NCBI GenBank assembly: GCA_964563155.1
Contig: CAZLVL010000001.1
Location: 122,352-186,351, forward strand
DNA from: DUPQ01 sp964563155
GTDB lineage: Bacteria; Bacillota; Clostridia; DUPQ01
DNA: 64,000 nt
Direction of reading: 5' to 3'
The notes under the pieces were generated by a model that made no database searches, was not told where the DNA came from, and saw nothing but the letters and a program-made list of their open reading frames with translations. Positions 15,694-24,303 of the stretch are shown here, piece by piece. Position 1 is the stretch's first letter; each line of letters opens with the position of its first letter. The translations under genes were made by a program, and so were the position numbers.

Positions 15694-16629
15694 CTATCTT
15701 ATGAAATCCAATAGTGACAATTGTATTACAGATACCGAAGCTGAAAGAGCAGCTTCATAGGCCTGTTCTGCCAGTTTATAGTTTATTATTGCTTCTTCTA
15801 TTTCCATATCTTCAATGTCTGAAATTCTTGTTTTTAGGGTCTCTTCTCGGCTTTTTAACTGAGTGTGCACCGAGTCTAGCCTATTGGCAGCGGTTCCAAT
15901 CTTTGTAAGGTGACCTAAGATTCTGTCATAGTTATCTTCCAAGACTTTACCTAAGTCCTTATATTTTTCTATATCAAAATCATCTGCCAAGATTTCATTT
16001 GTAATATTGTCTAAGGTGGTTAAGAGGTTATCAGGGCCACTTCCCATTATCTCTAGGGCAGAAACCCTTATATCCATATTCATACCCTTACTTATATTTA
16101 CTCTAACCTTTTGCGTTATTTCAAAATCTCTTTGGGCTTGGTCCATACTTTCAATATCTAAGCCATTGTATAAATAAGTTCCTGCTACTTCTTTAATTGG
16201 ACTTGTCTTGGTGCTAAAGCCTCCAAAGATGAATATGCCAGAGGAGCTATAATTTAAATCACTAATGATTTGTTCTTTGTATTGTAAAATCTCATCTGCT
16301 ATAGCTACCTTTCCTGATTTAGGCAAAGTTTCATTGTTGGCTGAATTAGCCAGTTCAATTATCTTTAACATACACTTATTTATATCTGTTAGGGCTGTTT
16401 CAGTATCACTTATGGCAGATCTTGCATTATCAATATTAGAATAATATTTTGTTAGATTCTTCTTATCATTATTTAATCTACTTAATAGATTAGCTGCTAC
16501 TGGATCATCATAAGCAAATTGATTCTTTTTACCACTTCCATATGAGTAGGAAGTTGTTAAAAGCTTTTGATGGGCAGTATCTATATCTCTTAGAGTTCTT
16601 CTTGCTGCCATTCCATTTGTTATTCTCAT
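15694..16629 (-). CDS. flgL: Flagellar hook-filament junction protein FlgL
   Basis: FlgL (HAP3) joins the hook to the filament together with FlgK. It has flagellin-like ends: MRITNGMAARRTLRDIDTAHQ at the N-terminus with an A-DDP-AA motif (YDDPVAANLLSRL), and a C-terminal coiled helix (IEEAIINYKLAEQAYEAALSA). The middle contains the IFGGFSTKTSPI segment typical of FlgL. At 311 residues its length is normal. It lies 10 bases after flgK. Confidence 0.92.
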   Translation of the reverse strand: MRITNGMAARRTLRDIDTAHQKLLTTSYSYGSGKKNQFAYDDPVAANLLSRLNNDKKNLTKYYSNIDNARSAISDTETALTDINKCMLKIIELANSANNETLPKSGKVAIADEILQYKEQIISDLNYSSSGIFIFGGFSTKTSPIKEVAGTYLYNGLDIESMDQAQRDFEITQKVRVNISKGMNMDIRVSALEIMGSGPDNLLTTLDNITNEILADDFDIEKYKDLGKVLEDNYDRILGHLTKIGTAANRLDSVHTQLKSREETLKTRISDIEDMEIEEAIINYKLAEQAYEAALSASVSVIQLSLLDFIR

Positions 16630-16639
16630 AGCTGGTCTC

Positions 16640-18100
16640 CTATACCATATTTATCAAGGTTTCTAACATCTCACTTAGCACCCTCATTAAATTTGCTGCT
16701 GCTTCATAGCCTTTTTGAAACATCTCCAAATTAATGGTTTCTTCTGTTAAACTAACTCCCATTACAGAATCTCTTTGGTCTATAACATAGTCCATAATTT
16801 CTCTTTGACCCATTTCTCTCGCCTTGGCATAACCTGTTGTAATGGTAACTTGAGATATAATTGATTCAATATATTCTTCCAAATTCCCTATATCTTCACC
16901 TTCAAAAACTAAGCTACTACTTTCTCTTAGCTCAATAAAGTTCATTAGGTTCATGTTGTTTGCAATGGAAAGATTACCTAATATTTCTGTGTCTGACGTG
17001 GCAATATTAGCTCCACTTTCCATAAGCTCTTTAGATAATCTAATATCAATGCCCTTAGTAAAGTTTGGGTCAAAGAAGTTTATATTGGTTCTTGAAGCTT
17101 CACCACCATAGGGCATGGTATAGCCTTGCTGGTTAATGGTGTTAAAGGCTTCCACAACACTACCTGCTAGCTTATTTAATTTATCAATAATGTATTCAAG
17201 TCCCATGTGGTCTTGGCTATTTCCATCTCTTATATCCGTCATGGCCTTTAAGGTTCCACTTGTTAATACAATTTTAGTTCCAGTATCCTTCCAATATAGT
17301 TGGCTGTAGGTGCCACCAGTGGCATCACTTGCAAGATTATTTCTAATATCAATTTCGTGGACTGTATAGTGGTCTACAAGGCTATAGCCTCCTGCTAGAA
17401 CCTGGTATTCACCACTATCTTTTTCTACAGTGGTTAAATCCATGTATTGGGATAATTGGTCTACCATAAGATTTCTTTCATCTCTTAGCTCATTAGCCTT
17501 TTTCCCGCTGGCCTCAAATTCAAATATTAATTGATTTAGTTCCGCTATTTTATGGGCAGTATGGTTTATGTCTTTTGCAGCTGCTACCAAATCTTGGTTT
17601 ATTTCATCCTTGTAGCTGGTAAGAGCCTTAGTTGTAATGTTTAAATTTTCTGTAAACAAAATAGCATTTTGTTTTACTTCCTCTCTCATGGTCATGTTTG
17701 TTACATCAGCAAGGAGAGTCTCCATGGAATTAAAAAGATCGGTTAGCATATTGTCTAAAGAATCTTCTTTTCCATTTCTCAAAATACTGTTGATATAGAT
17801 ATATGAATTGGTTTTTAAAGAAAGCTCTGATTGGATTGCACTTTCTTTTCTATACATTTGGTCATAGTAGTCAAACCTAACCTGCTTTACCTCAGAGGCT
17901 AGCACTCCTCTTCCTATGTTATTGGCTCTGGCATCAACAAATAATCCTTTTGAGTTATCTGCTACAGCTTCAAAAACAACCACCTGCCTAGAAAAACCCT
18001 TGGTGTTAGCATTGGCTATATTATGGCCAGTCACATCAATGGCTTTTTGATGGGCAAATAGGCTTTTTCTTACCAGTTCAATTCCACTAAATGTACTCAT
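16640..18100 (-). CDS. flgK: Flagellar hook-associated protein FlgK
   Basis: FlgK (HAP1) sits between hook and FlgL. The N-terminus includes FSGIELVRKSLFAHQKAIDV and GHNIANANTKGFSRQVV, the signature of the family. The C-terminus has NLEMFQKGYEAAANLMRVLS and MLETLINMV, the standard terminal helix pair. At 486 residues it is of typical clostridial length. Three bases separate it from flgN, the gene for its chaperone. Confidence 0.94.
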   Translation of the reverse strand: MSTFSGIELVRKSLFAHQKAIDVTGHNIANANTKGFSRQVVVFEAVADNSKGLFVDARANNIGRGVLASEVKQVRFDYYDQMYRKESAIQSELSLKTNSYIYINSILRNGKEDSLDNMLTDLFNSMETLLADVTNMTMREEVKQNAILFTENLNITTKALTSYKDEINQDLVAAAKDINHTAHKIAELNQLIFEFEASGKKANELRDERNLMVDQLSQYMDLTTVEKDSGEYQVLAGGYSLVDHYTVHEIDIRNNLASDATGGTYSQLYWKDTGTKIVLTSGTLKAMTDIRDGNSQDHMGLEYIIDKLNKLAGSVVEAFNTINQQGYTMPYGGEASRTNINFFDPNFTKGIDIRLSKELMESGANIATSDTEILGNLSIANNMNLMNFIELRESSSLVFEGEDIGNLEEYIESIISQVTITTGYAKAREMGQREIMDYVIDQRDSVMGVSLTEETINLEMFQKGYEAAANLMRVLSEMLETLINMV

Positions 18101-18103
18101 CTT

Positions 18104-18562
18104 CTATACCTTTCTATCAAGCAAAGTGGTCTTAGGAAGATACAAGGAAGACCTATCATCTATTACATCTAATATTGATTTAAGTTCCTCCATTTTACTT
18201 TCAACAATCTTGTAATTTACAAACTTTAGTTTTTCCTGCTTTTCTAAATCTGCTTGTAATCTTTCACTTAAGATTTCCATTCTTTCTATTTGACTAGGAT
18301 TTAAGTGTTTTTTTATGCTTCTTTTAGTAAGCTTCTTAATTCCATATTCATGTCTAATACTGTTTAGAGTTTTTTGTCTTTTGTTTTCTAAAAGAGACAG
18401 CTTCATAAGCAAGCTCTCTTCTAGCCTAATCATGCTGTTCAAACTTAAAATATTATTACTTTTTAGGACCTCTGCTTTCTTTTCTGAAACCTGATTAAAC
18501 TGATTTAAGATTTCCACTTGATCTGCATATAGGTCAACTACTTCTTCGAACATATTTCTCAT
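18104..18562 (-). CDS. flgN: FlgN-like flagellar export chaperone
   Basis: FlgN escorts FlgK and FlgL to the export gate. The 152-residue protein is almost entirely helical with heptad-like leucines, matching FlgN/YvyG proteins in size and composition; sequence conservation in this family is low and the call rests partly on position between flgM and flgK. The start is taken at 18562 because AAGGAGGAG lies just upstream of it; the longer frame from 18580 would place the ribosome-binding site inside the gene. Confidence 0.75.
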   Translation of the reverse strand: MRNMFEEVVDLYADQVEILNQFNQVSEKKAEVLKSNNILSLNSMIRLEESLLMKLSLLENKRQKTLNSIRHEYGIKKLTKRSIKKHLNPSQIERMEILSERLQADLEKQEKLKFVNYKIVESKMEELKSILDVIDDRSSLYLPKTTLLDRKV

Positions 18563-18637
18563 GACTCCTCCTTTTGGCATAAGAAAGAATACTTTAGTAT
18601 AAAGCCCTCTTTTTTTTATTAAATTCCTTGTCTTAAT

Positions 18638-18916
18638 CTATTTTTCTAGAATAGAATCAATTATTTTCTCAGCCAATTTTTCACTATCTACCTTGTATTG
18701 GCCCTTTTGAACCTTGTTTTTTAATTCTTCTACCAGTTCTTTTCTGTCAACATCTGAGGTCTTAGCCTTTTGTACATACTTACCAACCGATTTAGCTTCT
18801 TGTGAAATATCAACCTGGTCTTTTATGTTAAGGCTCTTCTTTTTTACATCCTCTGTTTTGTTATTCTGCTTGATTTTATTTATCGCATCATATGCTTTTA
18901 AGGGGTTAATTTTCAT
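18638..18916 (-). CDS. flgM: Anti-sigma-28 factor FlgM
   Basis: FlgM binds and holds FliA inactive until it is secreted through the completed hook. The 92-residue sequence shows the family pattern: DQVDISQEAKSVGKYVQKA, then DRKELVEELKNKVQKGQYKV with the conserved G-Y, and SEKLAEKIIDSIL. It is encoded downstream of the sigma-28 promoter at 20437-20463, so FliA drives expression of its own inhibitor, a standard feedback loop. It sits 14 bases after flgG and 75 bases before flgN. Confidence 0.9.
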   Translation of the reverse strand: MKINPLKAYDAINKIKQNNKTEDVKKKSLNIKDQVDISQEAKSVGKYVQKAKTSDVDRKELVEELKNKVQKGQYKVDSEKLAEKIIDSILEK

Positions 18917-18930
18917 AATATGCCTCTACT

Positions 18931-19680
18931 TTACTTTCTTAATCTATTTGTTAAACTGCTAATTTCATCCATTACCTGAACTAGTTTAGAGTTAATCTGG
19001 TACAATCTTTGGGCCTTAATTAAATCTGTCATTTCTACAGCTAAATCTACGTTAGATCCTTCAATAAAACCCTGTCTTAATATTATATCGGCAGTTTGCG
19101 TATTTTCCTTAAGTTGTGGGCTGTCAAGATATAAATCGCTTCCTACAGGGATTAAATCTTGAGGATTTTCAAAGCTAATTGTATCTAAGACAAATGTTCT
19201 TCCACTATTTTCAAAGGTCAACAAGCCATCTTCACTAACAATAAAGTCTTTATCATTTTCGTCTACAGTTATAACTTGTCCAAAAATATCTAATAATAGC
19301 ATACCATCTTTATTGGCTAATGCATATGTATCATTGATAGCTGCCTTGGTAAAGCTGCCTCCTCTTGTAAAATAGGTGGCGGTGCCATCGGTTACTTTTA
19401 AAAATCCTTCCTTTTCAAAGGATAAATCATAAGGGTCTTTTGTCTCTCTTAAGGGGCCAGAGGTAAAGTCCTTATAGTAGTTATTTACTCTAATCCCATT
19501 TCCCATATTGTATTCTAGGTCCGAGGCAGTATCTACCTTGTTATATAGCATATCACTAAATTGAATGGCTGTTTTTTTATAGCCACTGGTATTTATATTA
19601 GATATATTTCCAGAGATAAGATCAAATATCTTTTCTTGAGTTAACATGGAGTTGGCTGCTATGTAATATGCATTGTTCAT
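18931..19680 (-). CDS. flgG: Flagellar basal-body distal rod protein FlgG (FlhP-like)
   Basis: A rod/hook family protein. The N-terminus is MNNAYYIAANSMLTQEKIFD, then SGNISNINTSGYKK, followed by the FEKEGFLKVTDGTATYFTRGGSF block and the C-terminal EGSNVDLAVEMTDLIKAQRLYQINSKLVQ segment that defines FlgF/FlgG proteins. It is one of two adjacent rod paralogs, comparable to flhO-flhP of B. subtilis. At 249 residues it is full length. Which paralog is the true distal rod cannot be settled from this sequence; the more typical FlgG-like C-terminus favours this one. Confidence 0.85.
   Translation of the reverse strand: MNNAYYIAANSMLTQEKIFDLISGNISNINTSGYKKTAIQFSDMLYNKVDTASDLEYNMGNGIRVNNYYKDFTSGPLRETKDPYDLSFEKEGFLKVTDGTATYFTRGGSFTKAAINDTYALANKDGMLLLDIFGQVITVDENDKDFIVSEDGLLTFENSGRTFVLDTISFENPQDLIPVGSDLYLDSPQLKENTQTADIILRQGFIEGSNVDLAVEMTDLIKAQRLYQINSKLVQVMDEISSLTNRLRK
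19085..19111 (-). promoter_or_regulatory. Possible intragenic sigma-28 site upstream of flgM
   Basis: Within flgG the minus strand reads TAAG (19108-19111), 15 bases, then GCCGATAT (19085-19092), differing from the sigma-28 consensus only in the last -35 base. It lies about 170 bases upstream of the flgM start. It is coding sequence, so the match may be chance; a separate late promoter for flgM is nevertheless known in other bacteria. Confidence 0.3.
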
Positions 19681-19692
19681 TTTTTACTCCTC

Positions 19693-20406
19693 TTAAAATA
19701 CTGCAATTCCATTAATGGTTTTACCCTTCATCTCATCCATTATCTGAATAACTGTTTGGCTTGTTTCAAACTTTCTGCTTATATCCATCATTTTAAGATA
19801 CTCTTCACTCATATTCACATTGGATTTTTCACTATGTCCTGCTCTTATTAAAGAATCATTTGCTACTATGGGATCTTGTTCTGAAACATAGTAATCCAAA
19901 ACTGATTTTGACAAATCATTGTAATCAAAAAAGTCATAAAGAAGAATTTGGTCTACTACTATATTGTTTTGTACAAGACTTCCATCTTCTCTTAGAATAA
20001 ACCCATCATCACCAAGAAATATATTGCCATTTCTTCCTTGAATAAAGCCACCATGTTGGTCTCTTAAGTAGCCTAATTGGTCCACCTGATAAGAGCCTCC
20101 TCTTGAGTAAGACATAATTCCATTATGTTCTACTCTTATGAATCCTCTTCCATCTATGGCAAAATCATTTTCCTTTGTTTTATATATTTCACCTTGGCTA
20201 AAGTCTGTGTAGGTATTTATGGAGTATTGATATTTTTTCTCTGATTTGTATTCTTCTTGAATGTAGTAGTCGGAAAAAGACTGAACAGTTAAACTGTCTC
20301 TTTTATATCTATCAGTTACTGTATTTGCTAGGTTGTTGGAAACAAGGGCTAATTGACTGTTATATACCAACAAAGATTGTCCCAATTGCTGAAGACCTAA
20401 ATCCAT
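19693..20406 (-). CDS. flgF: Flagellar rod protein FlgF-like (FlhO-like)
   Basis: The first of two rod-type genes behind the sigma-28 promoter. It shows SLLVYNSQLALVSNNLANTVTDRYKRDSL in place of the stricter rod motif, then KENDFAIDGRGFIRVEHNGIMSYSRGGSYQVD (conserved GxGFI...TR-G-F type block) and the C-terminal EKSNVNMSEEYLKMM segment. It is 237 residues, close to FlgF/FlhO. GGAGG lies upstream of the ATG, and 12 bases separate it from flgG. Confidence 0.83.
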   Translation of the reverse strand: MDLGLQQLGQSLLVYNSQLALVSNNLANTVTDRYKRDSLTVQSFSDYYIQEEYKSEKKYQYSINTYTDFSQGEIYKTKENDFAIDGRGFIRVEHNGIMSYSRGGSYQVDQLGYLRDQHGGFIQGRNGNIFLGDDGFILREDGSLVQNNIVVDQILLYDFFDYNDLSKSVLDYYVSEQDPIVANDSLIRAGHSEKSNVNMSEEYLKMMDISRKFETSQTVIQIMDEMKGKTINGIAVF

Positions 20407-20436
20407 CCTTTTTCCTCCAAAATGTTATCACCTAAT

Positions 20437-20463
20437 ATATCGGTAGCTTTTTTCTATACTTTA
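20437..20463 (-). promoter_or_regulatory. Sigma-28 (FliA/SigD) promoter for the late operon flgF onward
   Basis: Minus-strand TAAA (20460-20463), 16 bases, CCGATAT (20437-20443), an exact fit to the Gram-positive sigma-28 consensus. The -35 overlaps the fliA stop codon. It lies about 30 bases upstream of the flgF start and would drive flgF, flgG, flgM, flgN, flgK, flgL, fliW, csrA and probably beyond. It shows the switch from early (fliO-fliA) to late genes. Confidence 0.85.
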
Positions 20464-21192
20464 AAGGTTATCTTGTAGTTCTTCTTTTAATTTCGCTAAA
20501 ATACCTGAAATAATCTGAGATATTCTAGATTCACTTAAGTCTACAATTTGTGCTATTTCCTTATAGGTTAGCTCCTCGTAATAGTAGAGGTTGAGAATAA
20601 TTTTCTCTTTTTCTTTGAGCTTTTGAATATTTCTTGCTAAAGCCTTATGCATTTCTGACTTATCTAAGGCATACTCAGGATACTCCTCAGCTTTTTTTGA
20701 CCTAATAATGTCCCCATTTTCTTCAATGAAAGATTCAAAGGATGCCATATTACTCAAGGAATCTTCTTCTTGAGTTCTTTTTATCACATCTTCGTTCACA
20801 TTAAGGCCTTTTGCCATTTCCTTTAAGCTGGGTTCTCTTCCATATTTGTTTTGAAAGGTATTAATAAATTCATTTAGATTCTTAGCTCTTTTTCTGGCAT
20901 CTCTTGTTAAAATATCAACCTTTCGCATATAGTCTAAAATCTGACCCTTTATCCTAAGACAGGCATAGGAAGGAAATTTAACATTTTTATTTATATCAAA
21001 TTTTTCTACAGCATCCATTAGGCCAATAACTCCTTCGCTGTATAAATCATCCTCTTCTATTATTCCTATACGAGTACAAGGAATAGAATAAATGACTCTT
21101 TTTACTAGATATAAGTATTTTTCTACTAAGACATTTCTCAGGTCAATTGATTTTGTATTTTTATAATTAATCCATAAATTCTTGTCTTCCAT
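20461..21192 (-). CDS. fliA: Flagellar RNA polymerase sigma-28 factor FliA/SigD
   Basis: This sigma factor transcribes late flagellar genes. Region 2 is seen in DLYSEGVIGLMDAVEKFD and PSYACLRIKGQILDYMR; region 3 follows (GREPSLKEMAKGLNV) and region 4 ends with NLYYYEELTYKEIAQIVDLS and the helix-turn-helix SESRISQIISGILAKL. The ATG at 21192, preceded by GAGGTG, is chosen over a TTG at 21204 that overlaps the flhA stop. It follows flhA directly; flhF, flhG and che genes that normally intervene are absent. Its own product should act on the promoter at its 3' end. Confidence 0.94.
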   Translation of the reverse strand: MEDKNLWINYKNTKSIDLRNVLVEKYLYLVKRVIYSIPCTRIGIIEEDDLYSEGVIGLMDAVEKFDINKNVKFPSYACLRIKGQILDYMRKVDILTRDARKRAKNLNEFINTFQNKYGREPSLKEMAKGLNVNEDVIKRTQEEDSLSNMASFESFIEENGDIIRSKKAEEYPEYALDKSEMHKALARNIQKLKEKEKIILNLYYYEELTYKEIAQIVDLSESRISQIISGILAKLKEELQDNL

Positions 21193-21200
21193 TAAACACC

Positions 21201-23264
21201 TCAAATATCACCATTAAGTTTTATACTTCCAACAACTTGTATCTTTACATTTTTTTCTATCTCATTATAGGATAGAACATCAATGTTTTCATCTATCTGG
21301 TCCACTATCTCATTGAGATAGATGCGGACTATGGGAGAAGTTAAGATTATAACATCAATTCCCAGTTTTGCGGTTTTACTTAGTTCATCTTTAGTAGCTG
21401 TCATTAGCATACGGATTTTATCTGGCTCTAAAGCCAAATAACCCCCTCCATCTGAAGCTCTAACTCCCTTGGTTATTAGGTCTTCAATTGCAAAATCCAC
21501 CGTTAAAACATCAATTATTCCCTTAGGGGCATATATGTTTGAAATCTCTCTTTTTAGGGCTTGTCTTGCATATTCAATCAGTACATTTATATCCTTTGTA
21601 GTCTTGCCATAATCACCCAAGGTTTCAACAATTAAATCTAAGGACTTTATAGGGATTCCTTCTTTTAAAAGCCCAATAAGAACCTTGTGAAGCTGTCCCA
21701 CACTTATAACCTTGCCCATTACTTCTTCTACTAGAGCATTTTGTCTTTCTTGCAGATTATCCACAAGTTTTTGAACATCTTGTCTTGCCAATATCTCAAA
21801 GGAATGTTTTTTAATAACCTTTGATATATGGGTGGCTAAAACAGCTGATGGGCTTGTAACAGTATAACCTAGCATTTGAGCCTTATCTTGGACCTTCTTA
21901 CTTATCCATTTTGCATCTATTCCATAGGCAGGGTCCTTTGTTTCAATACCTTCAATATCATCTTCATAATCTGATTGAGGGCTAATAGCCAGCATATGGT
22001 CTACTAAAAGCTCTCCTCTTTCTATTAAATTATTTCTAATCATAATAGTATATTCATTGGACTTTAGGGCCAAATTATCTCTAAACCTTACTACTGGGAT
22101 AATAATACCCATGTTAGAAGCAAATTGATTTCTTATGGTTACCATCCTATCTAGAAGGTCTCCTCCTTGAGCTTCATCAATTAGAGGGATAAGAGAATAT
22201 CCTAACTCTATCTTTATTGGATCCACATTTAATAAATCCATAATATTGGTTTTGACTTTTTCTCTTTCAGGTAGACTTTCTTCTTCAACAAACTCTTCTT
22301 GTGTTTTTTTAGGTTGAATCTTTCTGTAGAGTAGATAGCCTAAAACTACTAAAAAGGAACCAACAAGTAAAAGTGTAAAACCAGGAAATCCAGGTACTAG
22401 CCCTAAAACTATCAAGGTTACGCCGGTGATGAAGAGGACTTTGTAATCTGAAAAAAGTTGCTTTGAAAACTGTTCACTTAAATCTTCATCGTTGGATGAT
22501 CTTGTTGCCATAATACCTGTTGCTGTAGAAACCATTAAAGATGGCAATTGAGATACTAGACCATCTCCTACAGTAGCTAGGGCATATACTGTAATAACTT
22601 GAGAAAAGTCCATGCCTTGGACGGTCATACCAATAATAATTCCACCAATAAAGTTTATTAAGGTTATTATTATTCCCGCTATAGCATCTCCTTTTACAAA
22701 CTTGGTTGCTCCGTCCATGGCCCCATAGAAGTCTGATTGGAATTCTACTCTTTTTCTTCTTTCTTTTGCTTCTCTTTCATCTATTAAGCCTGCATTCAAG
22801 TCTGCATCTATGGCCATTTGCTTTCCAGGCATTGAATCTAAGGTAAACCTAGCTGCAACCTCTGAAACTCTTTCAGCTCCTTTGGTTATAACTATAAATT
22901 GGATAATCATTATAATTAAATAAATTACTAAGCCTACTACAATATTTCCAGAGACAACAAAATTACCAAAAGCAGTTATAACCTTACCAGCCTTGCCTCC
23001 TTCTCCTAGAATCAACCTTGTAGAAGAAATATTTAATGAAAGTCTAAAGAGGGTTGAAATCAAAAGTAAAAAAGGAAAGGTGGAAAAAGCTAAAGGCTCT
23101 TTTACATAAAGGCTGGTTAAAAGAATTATAAGGGAAACTGTAATGTTAATTATTAACATAAAGTCCAAGATACTTGTAGATAGAGGAACTATAATTATAA
23201 TTACAATCCCTATTACTATCATGGCTAAAAGGCTTTGTCTAAATTTTGCTTTAATATTAATCAC
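21201..23264 (-). CDS. flhA: Flagellar export gate protein FlhA
   Basis: FlhA is the largest component of the export gate. The N-terminal half has eight predicted membrane segments with the conserved FHIPEP-type region (PLAFSTFPFLLLISTLFRLSLNISSTRLIL) and the cytoplasmic loop PGKQMAIDADLNAGLIDEREAKERR. The C-terminal half (about residues 330-687) is the nonameric substrate-docking domain. At 687 residues it is full length. It overlaps flhB by eight bases and precedes fliA with a gap of eight. Confidence 0.96.
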   Translation of the reverse strand: MINIKAKFRQSLLAMIVIGIVIIIIVPLSTSILDFMLIINITVSLIILLTSLYVKEPLAFSTFPFLLLISTLFRLSLNISSTRLILGEGGKAGKVITAFGNFVVSGNIVVGLVIYLIIMIIQFIVITKGAERVSEVAARFTLDSMPGKQMAIDADLNAGLIDEREAKERRKRVEFQSDFYGAMDGATKFVKGDAIAGIIITLINFIGGIIIGMTVQGMDFSQVITVYALATVGDGLVSQLPSLMVSTATGIMATRSSNDEDLSEQFSKQLFSDYKVLFITGVTLIVLGLVPGFPGFTLLLVGSFLVVLGYLLYRKIQPKKTQEEFVEEESLPEREKVKTNIMDLLNVDPIKIELGYSLIPLIDEAQGGDLLDRMVTIRNQFASNMGIIIPVVRFRDNLALKSNEYTIMIRNNLIERGELLVDHMLAISPQSDYEDDIEGIETKDPAYGIDAKWISKKVQDKAQMLGYTVTSPSAVLATHISKVIKKHSFEILARQDVQKLVDNLQERQNALVEEVMGKVISVGQLHKVLIGLLKEGIPIKSLDLIVETLGDYGKTTKDINVLIEYARQALKREISNIYAPKGIIDVLTVDFAIEDLITKGVRASDGGGYLALEPDKIRMLMTATKDELSKTAKLGIDVIILTSPIVRIYLNEIVDQIDENIDVLSYNEIEKNVKIQVVGSIKLNGDI

Positions 23265-24303
23265 CTGTCTTTCCTTGATTTTTCATATTGTAAACATAGG
23301 CTAAGACTTCTGCAACCGCTTTATAGTGTTCATAGGGGATTAAGTCTCCTACTTCAACCTGCCTAAACAAAACCTGAGCAAGGGGTTTGTTTTCTACAAT
23401 ATGAATCTTTTTATCCTTTGCAATCTCTTTAATTTTTTCTGCAATTAGTCCCTGCCCTTTGGCTAAAACCTTTGGGGCAGGATCCTTTTTATGGGTGTAC
23501 TGTATAGCAATAGCCAAATGAGTTGGATTGGTTATAACCACATCAGCTTGTGGAACAGCTTGCATCATTCTCATTCTGGCCATTTGTCTTTGCCTATTTC
23601 TTATAAATGACTTAATTTGAGGATCTCCTTCAGTATTTTTGAACTCATCTTTTACCTCTTGCTTGGTCATTTTCAGTTTGTTCTCATAGTCAAACCACTG
23701 GTATATGAAGTCAATAATAGCTATTGCCACCAAACCTATTAATATACTGGTTAAAATAGATACTAAAGTATTTAAGCCCCTGTTAAGAGCTGGCAGCAAT
23801 TCATAAAAACCTAAATATGAAAATTCCATTGATGCCTTAGCAATGGCAGAATAGGATAATAAAATTATAACTGCCATTTTGCCAAGATTTTTTACCAATT
23901 CAAAAAGTGTTCTTTTGGAAAATATTCTCTTTAGGCCTTCCATAGGATTTAGCCTTTTTAGGTCTGGCTTAAGTTTTTTTGCAACCACCAAAAAACCTAC
24001 CTGTAAATAATTAGCTAACATACCTACAGCCAACATTGAAAAAAGAAAGACACCAGCTGTTTCTAAAAAGAAAATTCCATACTTCATATAGTCAAACTTT
24101 AAATCAATCTCTTTAATGTAAAGGGAGTCTTGCAAAAACAAGGCTGCTTTTGTCATGGCATATGTCAAATATATACCTATCAAAAGAGTTATAGTTAATA
24201 GAGATAGAGCATTTATAATCTCTATACTTCTATTTACATCTCCTTCTTTTCTGGCATCCTTTCGTTTTTTCAAGGTTGCCTTTTCGGTTTTTTCTCCTGA
24301 CAT
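23257..24303 (-). CDS. flhB: Flagellar export switch protein FlhB
   Basis: FlhB changes substrate specificity from rod/hook to filament proteins after self-cleavage. The cleavage motif Asn259-Pro260-Thr-His is intact within VVITNPTHLAIAIQY. Four hydrophobic segments occupy the first 220 residues, and the N-terminus has the conserved GEKTEKATLKKRKDARKEG. At 348 residues it is complete. It shares one base with the fliR stop and overlaps flhA by eight bases, consistent with tight coupling of export genes. Confidence 0.95.
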   Translation of the reverse strand: MSGEKTEKATLKKRKDARKEGDVNRSIEIINALSLLTITLLIGIYLTYAMTKAALFLQDSLYIKEIDLKFDYMKYGIFFLETAGVFLFSMLAVGMLANYLQVGFLVVAKKLKPDLKRLNPMEGLKRIFSKRTLFELVKNLGKMAVIILLSYSAIAKASMEFSYLGFYELLPALNRGLNTLVSILTSILIGLVAIAIIDFIYQWFDYENKLKMTKQEVKDEFKNTEGDPQIKSFIRNRQRQMARMRMMQAVPQADVVITNPTHLAIAIQYTHKKDPAPKVLAKGQGLIAEKIKEIAKDKKIHIVENKPLAQVLFRQVEVGDLIPYEHYKAVAEVLAYVYNMKNQGKTGD

